Assembly (NCBI GenBank): GCA_021442155.1
Contig: CM038225.1
Span: 84,828,925-84,892,924 of the forward strand
Reading direction: 5' to 3'
Origin: Cymbidium sinense
Lineage: Eukaryota; Streptophyta; Magnoliopsida; Asparagales; Orchidaceae
DNA length: 64,000 nt
The position numbers and the translations under genes are program-made. Shown here one piece after another: positions 23,593-35,523 of the stretch; within the stretch, counting starts at the first letter, position 1; every line of letters begins with the position of its first letter. Below the pieces are notes generated by a model, which searched no databases, was not told the DNA's origin, and was given only the letters and a program-made list of their open reading frames with translations.

Positions 23593-26445
23593 TCTTTTTT
23601 AGTTTAGTTTTATTTTTATTTTATTTTTTAGGTTTAGGTTTTATTATTTATTATTAGGTTTAGGGTTTAGGTTTTATTTATGTTTAGGTTTATGTTTTAT
23701 TTTATTTATTTTTTGTAGGTTTAGGTTTAGGTTTTATTTTAGGTTTATTTTAGGTTTTATTTTTTTAGTTTAGGTTTAGGTTTATTTTTAGTTTATTTTA
23801 TTTTATTTAGTTTAGGGTTTAGGTTTAGTTTATTTTAGGTTTTATTTATTTTAGTTTAGGTTTAGGTTTATTTTGTTTATTTATGTTTAAGTTTTTTTTT
23901 AAGTTTGGGGTATAGGTTTTATTTATTTATTTATTTTTAGGTTTATTTTTATGGTTTACTTTTTTATTTAGTTTTTATTTTAGTTTATTTTTATTTTACA
24001 TTTAGGTTTGATTTTATTTAGGTTTATTTTATTTTTATGCTTATTTTATTTTTCAATTTAGTTTAAGTTTTTATTTATTTTATTTTAGTTTAATTTTTAT
24101 TTTTTATTTTATTTATTTTTAGGTTTAGGTTCAGGTTTAGGTTTAGGTTTTAGTTATGGTTTTTATTTTATTTTATTTTTTATTTTATTTAGGTTTAGGT
24201 TTTTTATTTATTTTATTTTTAGGTTTTATTTAGTTTAGGTTTAGGCTTTTAGGTTTTCAAAGTTTAGGGTTTAGGATTTAGTGTTTGAGGTTTAGGGTTT
24301 AGGGTTTAGAGTTGTAGGTTTTAAGGTTGTTGGTTTAGGGTTTCGGGTTTAGGGTTTAAGGTTTAGGGTCTTAGGGTTTAGGTTTTAGGGTTGGTTTTAA
24401 GTTTTTTGGGTATAGGGTTAGGGTTTATTTATTTATTTATTTCTTCTTTTTAAATTAAATAAAATGGTAGGTTTATGTTTATTTAGTTTATTTTTTATTT
24501 ATTTTAGTTTATCTTATTTTTATTTTTATTTAGGTTTATTTTTATTTTTATTTAGATTAGTTTATTTATTTAGGTTTATTATTTTAGTTTATGATTTTTA
24601 TTTTTGTTTATTTTTTAGGTTTAGGTTTAGGATTACTTTTTAGTTTAGTTATAATTTTATTTTATTTTTGAGGATTAGGTTTTATTTTTAATTTTTAGGT
24701 TTAGGTTTTTATTTTATTCTTTTAGGTTTAGGTTTTATGTTTTTATTTTAGGTTTATTTTTTTAGTTTAGGTTTATATATAAGTTTTATTTATTTTAGTT
24801 TAGGTTTAGGGTTATTTTATTTTATTTATTTTAGGTTTAAGTTTTTTTTATTTCAAAGTTTAGGTTTAAATTTTTATTCATTTTTAGGTTTTATTTTTAG
24901 GTTTATATTTTAGGTTTAGGTTTTTATTTAGTTTTTATTTTTATTTTATTTATTTTAGTTTTATTTTTCATTTAATTTTTATTTTATTAAGGTTTTTTTA
25001 TTTTTAGGTTTATTATATTTTTTAGTTTAGGTTTTTAGTTATTTTATTTTAGCTTAATTTTTTTTTCTTTTATTTTATTTTATTTTTAAGTTCAAGGTTA
25101 TGTTTGGGTTTAGGTTTAGGTTTAGGTTTTAGTTTAGGTTTTTATTTTATTTTATTTTTTATTTTATTTAGGTTTAGGTTTTTTTATTTATTTTTTTTTA
25201 GGTTTTATTTAGTTTAAGTTTAGGTTTTCAGGTTTTTAGGTTTAGGGATTAGGGTTTAGGGTATAGGGTTTAGGGTTTGGGGTTCATGGTTTAGGATTTA
25301 GGGTTGTAGGTTTTAGGGTTTAGGCTTTAGGCTTTAGGGTTTAAGGTTTAGTGTTTAGTGTTTTAGTTTATACAGTTTAGTGTTTAGGGTGGGAGTTTAT
25401 AGTTTAGGTTTAGGGTTTAGGAGTTAGTTTAGGTTAGATTAGGATTATGATTAGGGTTTAGTTGGGTTTATAGTTTAGGGTTTAAGTTTAGGTTGTGTTT
25501 AGAGTTTAAGGTTTAGGGTTAGGAGTTTATAGTTTAGTTTATAGTTTAGGTTAGGGTTTAGGGTTTAGGTTTAGGTTTAAGAGTTAAGATTTTTAGGTTT
25601 TAGGGTTGTAGGTTTAGTATTATAGGTTTAGGTTTAAATTTTAGGGTTGTAGGTTTAGTATTATAGGTTTAGGGTTAATTTTAAGGTTTTAGGTTTTGTG
25701 TTTAGGGTTTAAGATTTAGGATTTATGGTTATTTTTTTTAGAAACAAAAATTAAGTAAACCAGTAGGTTTAGGTTTATTTAGTTAACTTAGTTTATTTTT
25801 TATTTAATTTAGTTTATTTTATTTTTTATTTTAATTTTGGTTTTTCATTTTAATTTTATTTAGTTTAGTTTATTTATTTTATATTTATTTATTTTAGTTT
25901 AGGTTTTTTATTTCAGTTTATTTATTAGGTTAAGGTTTAATTTTTAGTTTAGTTTTATTTTTATTTTATTTTTTAGGTTTAGGTTTTTAAGTTCTTAGGG
26001 TTTAGGGTTTAGGGTTTAAGATTTAGAGTTTTAAGGTTTAGGGTTTTAGGGTTTGTAGTTTAACATTAGGGTTTAGGGTTTAGGGTTTAGGGTTTAGCAT
26101 TTAAGCTTTAGGGTTTAGGGTTTTTAGGGTTTAGGGTTTAGAGATTAGTGTTTAGGGTTTAGGGTTTAGGGTTTTGGCTTTGGAGTTTTAAGGTTTAGGG
26201 TTGTAGGTTTAGGGTTAGGGTTTAGGGTTTAGGGTTTAGATTTTAGGCTCAGGGTTTAGGTTTTAGTTTAGGGTTTTTTAGGTTTTAGGGTTTAGGGTTT
26301 AAAGTTCAGGGTTTACGGTTTAGTATTTAGGATTTAGGGTTTTTTTTTAAATTAAGTAAAAATTGGTAGGGTTTAGGGTTTAGGGTTAGCTTAGCGTTTA
26401 GAGTTTAGGGTTAGCTTAGGGTTTAGGGTTTAGGTTGTTTAAATT

Positions 26446-28562
26446 ATTTAGGTTTGACCCAATAGATAATCCTAGCACTTTTATAAGAGTCTAACTCAGG
26501 TAGAATGATACCCAATTTTTTAGCCTCAAATTTATAACCTCTAAAATGAATACTACTAATAAGATTGGCATTAAAAAGAGCATGAATTTTTCTTTAGTTC
26601 AGATGCTTTTATGGTTCATAGGAATACCATAATATTTAGCATCATTTCTATCCATCCAGATGAACTAGATAAGGGTAATAGCAATTAAAACTTTAATTTA
26701 ACCTTTCACTATATTTTTGAAATAGACTTCAAGAAGTTGATATAAAGAAAGAGAACCCTGAAAATAGTTGGTATTAAATAAATCATTATACAAAAACCAT
26801 AATTTAGAAGCAATAGCTCCACTAACAAAAACATGATTTACTTTTTCAATATGAAAGCAATAATAACACTTTGAAGGTAATTAGAACCCTTTAGTCCAGA
26901 GCAAAGATTCCACAAGAATAAAGTTATTCAAAATCTTCCAAGCTAAAATCAAATAGGAAATGGGAATGATATTATTCCAAACTTTAATAAATAAGTACAA
27001 AGTCACCATTATTAGAAAGCTTTAAAAGAATTTGGCCAGGTTTGTTAGAAGAAATGGGGATATTTTTAAAGTTGTCAAAAAGATAAATAGTGATATAATT
27101 CTTAAGTTTGCGTTCATTCCAATTATTTTTAAGCCAAAAGGAATTAACTTTGATAGCAGTAGAAGAGTGTGTAGATAAAAGGGTGTCAATATAGCCGTTG
27201 CTAATCTAATTGTCTTGTCAAAAGATGGAAGAACCCGACTGAATACCCCAAGATATTAATGATTTGGTAACCCATTTAATGGAGCAAAGCCTTTTCCAAA
27301 CCAGAGAGTCACCAACATTATAATCACAGTTATGGGGGTGTTTTCCTTTGTAATATTTTTCCATCATAAAATGAGACCAAAGGCTATCATTCTATCTAAA
27401 ATTCCAGTAGAGCTTATGAGAGAAGGCACTGATAGCTTCATGAATAAGCTTGCAACCAAGAGCACCTTCTCCCAAAGGACCACAACATTTATGTCAAGAT
27501 GTCCAATGCATTCTTTTGGTAGAATTATTGGAGCCGCAAAAAAACTTTGTTAAGCAAATGATCAATTCTGATAAGTGTAGCATTAGTGGGGATAATAGTT
27601 TGAATCAAATAAAAAAGCATTGAGTTAAAGAGTGCTTTTAAGAATAGTGAGCCTACAACTAAAGGAAAGTAAATGGAATCCCAAATAAAAATTTTATTTG
27701 AAATTTTTTGAATTATCTCATCAAAGAGATGGGAACATTTTGGGCCTTAAAAGAACAGAGGACCCAAGTACTTTAGAGGTAACTGTTGATGTTTAAAATT
27801 AGAGATATGCATGATTTGATAGATTTTTATTATTGTAGATACTAGAGGAAGTGATAAAATAGCTTTTATTATCATTGATAGAAAGGCCACTTTCTCTACC
27901 AAATTTATTTAAAAAATACTTGAGATGCTTGATGTGATGAATAGAAGCATTGCGAAAAAATAATGAAATCATCTAAAAAACTTAGGAAACATGAAGACCA
28001 CTAAGAGTTCTATAGTACATACTAGGATTGTTTAAGAATAAATCATTCATGCTCCTAGATAAGTAATCAACATTAATAATAAATAAAGCAGGAGATAAAG
28101 GATCCCCTTGATATAAGCCATGGGAAGAGGGAAAGAAACCCAAGGCTTCACCATTAAGCAAAATCGAAACCATGCATTATTAATACAATTTGTAATAAGA
28201 AAAATAAATTTACCAGAAAACCCAAATAAATTTAGAATATGGAAAAGGAAATCCCAAGAGATGTTATCAAAGGCTTTGGTAATATCTAATTTGAAAAGAA
28301 TGTTGCCACCTTTAGTCTTGGCATTAAGATCATGAATTAATTCTTAGGCAAGTAAAATATTATCAGAAATGGATCTACCTCTAACAAAACCAATTTGGTT
28401 GAGAGATAATTCTATTAAGTAGTAAATACATTTGGTAGAAATTTTGGAAATAAGCTTATTGAAGAAGGTGTAAAGACTAATAGGTCTAAAATCACTCTAA
28501 TAGTCTGGATTAATTTTCTTAAGTATGAGAATAATAGAAGTACTAGAAACATATTTAGGTAA
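26446..28562 (-). mobile_element. LINE element C: fragment truncated at both ends inside the array
   Basis: This fragment matches LINE D from about 41320 to 43480 and belongs to the C/D subfamily. It covers the middle of the reverse transcriptase to the beginning of the RNase H. Both ends join telomere-like sequence directly. At the left end 'ttaggtttgacccaat' meets D's 'gggtttgatccaat'; at the right end 'atttaggtaaagggtaggg' meets D's 'atctaggaaaaggatt'. Short stretches (GGTTT, TAGG) are shared at both joints. There is no poly(A), no 3' UTR and no 5' UTR, so it is not a simple insertion. It looks like the remnant of a longer element whose ends were replaced by array sequence. Confidence 0.85.
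26446..28562 (-). pseudogene. LINE C ORF2 remnant: reverse transcriptase to RNase H linker
   Basis: The only well-kept frame is 27982-28173, with [22 protein letters not shown], the conserved RT motif 4-5 region. Upstream, antisense of 28250-28310 gives the KLDITKAFDN-type catalytic motif in a broken frame. The FADD motif region near 27960 is damaged. Downstream are the LLNKxFxGSNNS-type and W/C-rich linker segments and a HWxK..NNAKYYGIP-like stretch near 26640. Many stops and frameshifts interrupt it. It cannot encode an enzyme. It is useful because it keeps Glu in NGEAL where LINE E has a stop. Confidence 0.8.
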
Positions 28563-31231
28563 AGGGTAGGGTTAGGGATAGGGTTAGGTTTAGGGTATGG
28601 GTTTGGGTTTGGGTTAAGGTTAAAGTTAGGGTTTATAGTTAGTTAGAGATTAGGTTAGGTTAGAAGGAGTAGAGATTAGGGTTAAGCGTTAGAAATTTGA
28701 GTTAGGTTAGGGATTAGGTTAAAAAGTTAAAATTAAAGATTAAAATTAAGATTAAGAGTTAAGTTAAAATTAAAGGTTTAAATTTAGGTTATAGATTAGA
28801 GTTAAAATTAAGATTAAAATTAAAGGATTGATTAGGGATTAAAATTATTAAGTTAATTAAATTAAAATTAAAGTTAAGAGTTTAAGGATTTAATTATAAT
28901 TTATATTTAGGATTAATTTAGATTAGTTATTAGGTTAAATTATTAGTTAAGATTAATTAATTAAATTCGTTTAGGATTTAAATTTAAATTTTAAATAAGT
29001 TAGATTCAGATTATTTAAGATAGATTAAATTCAGGTAGAAGATTAGAGTAAAGTTAGATTTAAATTTAAAATTAAGTTAAAATTAAGATTAAAGATTTAA
29101 ATTTAAATTAAAATTAAGATTAAAGGTTAAGATTAAAGATTAAGATTAGATTAAATTCGGGATTTTCAGATTAAGATTAAAATTGATTAAAGATTAGAAA
29201 ATTAATTGTCATTTAGGATTTAAGATTAATTAAATTCGATTTAGATTAGATTATAGTTAAGGATTAAGTTAAAACTTTAGAGGATTTGAGATTAGATTAA
29301 GATTAGATTCGATTCGATTTAGTTAAGGATTTAGGTTAAAATTAGGATTTAGGTCATTTTAAATTCTGTTGAATTAGATTATTTAAGATTCGATTAAATT
29401 TAAATTATTCGGATTAAAGTTAAATTATAGTTGGAGATTAAATTTATTCTCGTTTAAGTTTTAAGTTAAAGGTTAAGTTTAGGTTTAAATTTAATTTATT
29501 TAAGTTAGGATTTAAGTTTGATTATAGATTAGATTAGATTAAAGGTGATTTATTTAATATTTAAATTAGTTAAATTTAGGTTTAGGAGTTAGAGGTTAGG
29601 TTAGATTAGAGTCATTTAGTTTGGGTTAGGGTTAGTTAGAGTTAGATTATGATTAAAGTTTAGGGTTTGGTATAGTTTAAAGTTTAGAGTTAGGTTAAGT
29701 TAGGTTTAGGTTTAGGGTTAGGGTTTAGGAGTTAGAGCATTTAGTTAGTTTAAGTTTAAGGTTTAGGTTTAAGTTTAGGGTTTAGGTTAAGTTTATGGTT
29801 TAGGGTTTATGGTTTAGGGTTTAGGTTTAGGATTTAATTTTTTAATATTTAGGGTTTTAAACTATGGTAGGTTTATTTTTTATTTTTATTTATTTGATTT
29901 TCATTTATTTCAGTTTATTTTATTTTATTTATTTTTACTTAGGTTTAATTTTAATTTTATTTTTATCTAGGTTTTTATTTAGTTTTTATTTTATTTTATT
30001 TTAGGTTTATTTTATTTTTATTTTAGGTTTGGTTTATTTTATTTTGGTTTTATATTTTTTTTAGTTTAGTTTAGGTTTTTTTTATTTATTTATTTTAGTT
30101 TATTTTTTCTTTTTTATTTTATTTTTTTTAGGTTCCAATTTAGGTTTGGGTTTAGGTTTAGGTTTAGGTTTAGGTTTTAGTTTATGTTTAATTTTATTTT
30201 ATTTTTTATTTTATTTTGATTTAACTTTTTTTGAGGTTTTATTTAGTTTAGGTTTAGGTTTTTTAGCTTTATATTGTTTAGGGTTAGTTTAGGGTTTAGG
30301 GTATTGGTTTTAATGTCCACAATTTAGGGTTTAGGGTTATAGGTTTTAGGGTTTACTGTTTAGGGTTTAAGGTTTAAGGCTTAGGGTTTTAGGGTTTAGG
30401 GTTGTAGGTTTAGGGTTTAGGGTTTATGGTTAGTTTTTGGGTTCAGGGTTTAGGGTTTAGCATTAGGGTTTTTATTTTATTTATTTATTATTTTTCACGG
30501 TTTAGGGTTTAGGTTTATTTAGTTTATTTTTAATTTAATTTAGTTTATTTTTTTATTTTTATTTAGGTTTATTTTTAATTTATATTTATTTTAGTTTATT
30601 TATTTTAGGGTTATTTAATTTAGTTTAGGATTTTTATTTTAGTTTATTTTTTAGGTTTAGATTTAGGTTTAGGTTTATTTTTTAGTTTAGTTTTACTTTT
30701 ATTGTAAGGTTTAGGTTTTATTTTTTATTTTTAGGGTTAGGTTTAGGTTTTTTTTTGTTTTTTTTGGTTTAGGTTTCAGGTTAGATTTATTTTTTGGTTT
30801 TCTTTTTTAATTTAGGATTGTATTTATTTTTAATTTATTTTGATTTATTTAGTTTTGGGTTTAGGTTTAGGTTATTTTAGGTTTTAAGTTTAGGTTTTTT
30901 TTTATTTTAGTTTAGTTTATTTGAGTTTAGGTTTACATTTATTTTATTTTATTTATTTTTTGGTTTAAGTTTTTTTAGTTTATGGTTTAGGTTTCATTTT
31001 GTTATTTACTTTAAGGTTTTATTTTTTTGGTTTATTTTTTAGGTTTAGGTTTTATTTAGTGTTTATTTTATTTTGTTTTAGGTTTATTTTATTTTTATTT
31101 TATGTTTAGTTTTTATTTTATTTAGGTTTCTTATTTTTAGGTTTATTTTATTTTTTAGTTTATTTTAGGTTTTTATTTATTTTATTTTAGTTTAGTTTTT
31201 ATTTTTTATATTATTTTATATTTAGGTTTTG
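28562..31231 (+). repeat. Degenerate telomere-like satellite, block 3
   Basis: The block starts with GGGTTAGGG and GGTTTAGGG words right after LINE C. From about 28690 to 29580 it becomes an A-rich variant, listed separately. Ordinary TTTAGG/TTTATTTT satellite resumes at about 29600, with a decayed signature near 29860 (ACTATGGTAGGTTTA). It ends at the target duplication of the RTE insertion. No gene is present. Confidence 0.9.
28690..29580 (+). repeat. A-rich variant sub-array (GATTAAAATTAAG words)
   Basis: In this stretch of about 900 bases the TTAGGG pattern is replaced by TTAAGATTAAAATTAAAGTTAAG. The phase of TTA repeats is kept but G is largely replaced by A, with scattered TCGATT/ATTCGA words. 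The change equals C to T on the other strand. C remains rare on the strand shown. Confidence 0.75.
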
Positions 31232-31240
31232 GTTTAGCTT

Positions 31241-32813
31241 GGAGAATTGGGAAAGATATAAAATTAGCTTTTGTAGAGATTCTAAAGTAGATATGATACA
31301 AAGATTTAAGATGTGATGTATAGTTCAAGTGAGAGATACTAAGGATGAAGATAATAAAGTGCTTTTCTTAGAAAGCGATATTGAAAATAGGTGGATGAGA
31401 TATTTTGATAAACTTTTCAATGAAGGATCACAATGTACAATTGATTTTAGCAACCTTAATACCTAAACAAAAAAAAAATTTTATTTTATCATCGTATTAG
31501 TAAATCGAAGTTAGAAGCTTTGAAGAAAATGAAATGTGGAAAAGCAGTAGGACCTGATGATATTCCAATAGAATAATGGAAATGTTTAGGAGGTCAAGGA
31601 ATTTCTTGGCTTACAAACCTTTTTAATGTTATTTTAAAGACTAAAAAGATGTCGGGTGAGTGGAGAAAGAGGTTGTTGATTCCAGTATTTAAGAATAAAG
31701 GTGATGCACAATAGTGTGCAAATTATAGAGGAATTAAGTTAATGTGTCATACATTAAAATTATGGGAGAGATTAATTGAGCATTGGTTACGATGTGATAC
31801 ACAAGTTTCTCACAATCAGTTTGGTTTCATGCCAGGTAGATCTACTATGGATGCTATACATTTGTTAATAGGTTTGATGGAGAAGTATAGAGAAAGTAAG
31901 GAGGGTTTACATATGATATTTATTGATTTAGGGAAAGCTTTTGATAAAGTTTCAAGAGATGTTCTTTGGAGAGTTCTAGAACAGAAAGGAGTTAATATTT
32001 GTTATATTCAAGTCATTAAGGATATGTATACCAGAGCTGTTACTTGTGTCCAAACATAAGGAGGATTGACAAAATATTTTCTCATTTCAATTAGATTACA
32101 TCAAGGATCAGCTTTAAGCCCTTATCTTTTTTTCTTTAGTTATGGATGTTCTTACTAGGCATTTACAAATGGTAGTGTTGTGACATTAGGTGAACAAGTC
32201 ATTAATAAGAGTGAGCGATTCAGATATTTAGGCTCTATTGTTCAAACTGATGGTGAAAGATAGAGATGTTATTAGTAGAATTCAAGTTGGATGGTTGAAG
32301 TGGAGGAATGCATCTGTCCTATTGTGTAATAGAAAAGTTCCACTTAAACTTAAGGGAAAATTTTATAAGATGGTGGTAAGACACAAGGACTTATAGTGCG
32401 AATGTTGGCTAATAAAAGAAGCATAAGACTAAGTTAAGTGTTACAGAGATGAGGATGCTCAGGTGGATGAGTGGCTTTACTCTTAGAGATAAAATGTGAA
32501 ATAAGTATGTTCGGGAAAAAGTTTGGGTAGCCCCTGTGGTAGATAAGATTAGAGAGAGTGGCCTTAGATGGTTTGTCCAGATAAAGCATCGGTCGTCCGA
32601 TGACCAGGTTAGGAGAGTAGATGCATTACATTTGCCTTATGTTAAGAAATGTAGACGTAGACCTAAAAAGACTTGGTTAAGATGTATATAAAATGACCTT
32701 AGTATACTTGAATTAAATGAGAATTTGACACATAATAGGACATAATGGAGACGAAGGATTCATGTAGCCGACCCCACTTAGTGGGATAAAGGCTTTTTGT
32801 GGTTGTTGTTGTT
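31241..32813 (+). mobile_element. RTE-type LINE, 5'-truncated, with target site duplication
   Basis: This plus-strand insertion is unlike the L1-type LINEs of the window. It ends in the plant RTE 3' signature GCCGACCCCACTTAGTGGGA (32767-32786) followed by AAAGGCTTTT and a (GTT)n tail at 32802-32813. The 9-bp direct repeat GTTTAGCTT flanks it at 31232-31240 and 32814-32822. The 5' end falls inside the region between endonuclease and reverse transcriptase, a normal 5' truncation. A nearby paralogous piece of the array (about 32930-33060) shows the same sequence without the insertion. It is the only LINE here on the plus strand. Confidence 0.93.
31500..32450 (+). pseudogene. RTE reverse transcriptase remnant lacking the FADD region
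   Basis: The frame reads KKMKCGKAVGPDDIPIE, stop, WKCLGGQG, then WRKRLLIPVFKNKGDAQ, stop, CANYRGIKL. The open part at 31742-32059 has QFGFMPGRSTMDAIH and FIDLGKAFDKVSRDVLW, which include the first catalytic aspartate region of RTE-clade RTs. LHQGSALSPYLF follows in another frame at about 32100. The sequence then jumps to a [19 protein letters not shown] segment at about 32190, so the FADD catalytic segment is deleted. The C-terminal [18 protein letters not shown] and EMRMLRWM parts follow, also broken. It is inactive. Confidence 0.88.
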
Positions 32814-32822
32814 GTTTAGCTT

Positions 32823-35523
32823 TAGGTTTAGGTTTAGGTTTTAGTTTACGATTTTATTTTATTTTGATTTATTTTTTTATTTAGGTTTAGGTTTTTCTAT
32901 TTATTTTTTCTATTTTACATTTAGTTATTTAGGTTTCTTATCTTTAGGTTTATTTTATTTTTAGTGTAGTTTAGGTTTTTATTTATTTTATTTTAGTTTA
33001 GTTTTTATTTTTTATATTATTTTATTTTTAGGTTTTGGTTTAGCATTAGATTTAGGTTTAGGTTTTAGTTTAGGTTTTTATTTTTTATTTTTTTTATTTT
33101 ATTTAGGTTTAGGTTTTTCTATTTATTTTATTTATTTTAGGTTTAAGTTTTTAGGTTTTTAGGGTTGAGGTTTTAGGGTTTAGGTTTTAGGGTTTAAGGT
33201 TTAGGATTTAGGGTTTAGGTTTTAGGGTTTAGGGTTTAGGGTTTTAGGGTTTGGGGTTTAGTGTTTATGGTTAGGTTTTTAAATTTTTTTTTTCAATTAT
33301 GTAAACTTTAGGTTTAGGTTAATTTAGTTTTTATTTTCTTTTTTTTCTATTTTAGGTATATTTTAGTTTATTTTAGGTTTAGTTTTTATTTTATTTAGGT
33401 TTTTGATTTTTTTTTCAGTTTTGTTCAGTTTTTTATTTATTCTATTTTATTTTAGTTTTTATTATTTTTTTATATTTTTAGGTGTAGGTTTAGGTTTATG
33501 TTTTGGTTTTAGTTAATGTTTTTATTTTTATTTTTATCTTTTTTTGTATAAGTTTTTTTAGGTTTAAGTTTTTAGGTTTAGGGTTTAGGTTTAGGTTTAG
33601 GTTTTTAGGTTTAAGTATTTTTATTTTATTTAGGTTTAGGTTTTTCTATTTATTTTATTTATTTTAGGTTTAAGTTTTTAGGTTTTTAGGGTTGAGGTTT
33701 TAGGGTTTAGGTTTTAGGGTTTAAGGTTTAGGATTTAGAGTTTAGGTTTTAGGGTTTAGGGTTTAGGGTTTTAGGGTTTGGGGTTTAGTGTTTATGGTTA
33801 GGTTTTAAATTTTTTTTTTTCAATTATGTAAACTTTAGGTTTTGGTTAATTTAGTTTTTTATTTTTCTTTTTTTTAGGTATATTTTAGTTTATTTTAGGT
33901 TTAGTTTTTATTTTATTTAGGTTTTTGATTTTTTTTTCAATTTTGTTCAGTTTTTTATTTATTCTATTTTATTTTAGTTTTTATTATTTTTTTTTATATT
34001 TTTTAGGTGTAGGTTTAGGTTTATGTTTTGGTTTTAGTTAATGTTTTTATTTTTTTTTTTATCTTTTTTTGTATAAGTTTTTTTATTTATTTTACTTTTA
34101 GGTTTTATTTTGTTTAGGTTTAGCTTTTTAGCTTTTAGGGTTTGGGTTTAGGGTTAGTTTAGGGTTTAAGGTTTATGGTTTAGGGTATGTTTAGGGTTTA
34201 GTGTTTAAGGTCTAGAGTTTAGGGTTAAGAATTTAGGGTTTAGGGTTTAGGGTTTAAGTTTAGGGTTTTTAGGGTTTAGGGTTTTGGATTTAAGGTTTTT
34301 TTTAAATTAAGTAAATTGGTAGGTTTAGGTTTATTTAGTGTATTTTCTATTTTTATTTATGTTTATTTTTTATTTAGCTTAGTTTATTTATTTTATGCTT
34401 TTTTATTTTAGTTTAGGTTTTTTTTTATTTATTTTTTAGGTTTAAGTTTAAGTTTATGTTTATTTTGTTGGTTTAGTTTTATTATTATTTTATATTTTAA
34501 GTTTAAGTTTTATTTTTTATTTTTAGGTTTAGGTTTTTGTTTTATTTTTTTAGGTTTAGGTTTTAGGTTTTTATTTTAGGTTTTATTTTTTAGTTTAGGT
34601 TTAGGTTTATTTTTAGTTTGTTTTGTTTTATTGAGTTTAGGTTTAGGTTTAGGTTTAGTTTCTTTTAGGTTTAGTTTTATTTATTTTAAGTTAGTTTTTA
34701 TTAGTTTATGTTTAGGTTTATTTTATTTTTATTTTAGGTTTTGGTTTTTTTAAGTTTAGGGTTTAGGTTTTATTTATAAGTTTATTGTTTAAGTTTAGGT
34801 TTTTATTTAGTTTATATTTTATTTTATTTTTATTTTACATTTAGGTTTTATTTTATTTAAGTTTTTTTTTAAGTTCATTTTATCTTGTAGTTTAGTTTTG
34901 GTTTTTATTTATTTTATTTTAGTTTAGTTTTATTTTATTTTTAAGCTTAGGTTTAGATTTATGTTTAGGTTTAGGTTTAGGTTTTAATTTAGGTTTTTGT
35001 TTTATTTTTATTATTTTATTTTATTTAGGTTTATGTTTCTTTATTTATTTTATTTTTAGGTTTTATTTAGTTTAGGTTCGGTATTTAGGTTTTAGGTTTA
35101 TAGCATAGGTTTAGGGTTTCAGGGTTTGGGGTTTAGTGCTTAGAGTTTAGAGTTGTAGGTTTTATGGTTTAGGGTTTAGAGTTTAGGGTTTGGGTTCAGG
35201 ATTTACGGTTTAGGGTTTTAGGGTTTAGGGTTTAGGGTTGTAGGGTTTTAGGGTTTAGAGCTTAGGGTTTTGTGTTTAGGATTTAGGGTTTAGGCTTTAG
35301 GGTTTAGGGTTTAGGGTTTAGGATTTAGGGTTAGTTTAGGGTTTAGGGTTTAAGGTTTAGGGTTTGGGTTTAGGTTTAGGGTTTAAGGTTTAGGGTTTAG
35401 GGTATAAAGTTTTAGGGTTTAGTGTTTCTGATTTAGGGTTTAGGGTTTCTGATTTAGGGTTTAGGGTTTTTAGGGTTTAAGGTTTATGGTTTATGGTTCA
35501 GGTTTTTGGTTTAGGGTTTTTGG
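32823..35523 (+). repeat. Degenerate telomere-like satellite, block 4
   Basis: The array continues from the RTE target duplication to the poly(A) of GR-RBP copy 2. Signature sites are at about 33290 (AATTATGTAAACTTTAGG), 33825 and 34303 (AATTAAGTAAATTGGTAGG). The segment 35080-35520 is the most G-rich part, with many intact TTTAGGG units. The first 240 bases repeat the sequence just before the RTE insertion (31040-31231). No gene is present. Confidence 0.92.
33103..34140 (+). repeat. Tandem duplication of about 530 bp
   Basis: The string 'aggtttttctatttatttt' followed by 'aggtttttagggttgagg' appears near 33113 and again near 33643. The downstream strings 'caattatgtaaacttt', 'gtttttgatttttttttca', 'ggtgtaggtttaggtttatg' and 'tttttttgtataagtttttt' follow in the same order in both. 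The copies differ mainly in T-run lengths. Confidence 0.85.

Larger units (their letters stand above)
15608..26445 (+). repeat. Degenerate telomere-like satellite, block 2 (10.8 kb)
   Basis: This is the longest uninterrupted part of the array. The G-rich/T-rich alternation continues, with the AAATTAAGTAAACT-type signature at about 15872, 17133, 18327, 18842, 20045, 20580, 21758, 23345, 23470, 24452, 25746 and 26348. Strand asymmetry is strong: C is rare on this strand throughout. Inside are a three-unit higher-order repeat, an ATT-rich variant zone and short tandem duplications, listed separately. No coding region can be supported; open frames such as 18005-18190 and 19718-19903 are the same low-complexity frame in successive repeat units. 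The block ends where LINE fragment C begins. Confidence 0.95.

Noticed and set aside
10820..26445. A true chromosome end
   Set aside because: Perfect TTTAGGG runs are short, the array is heavily diverged and organised as a satellite, and non-telomeric DNA lies on both sides. It is interstitial.
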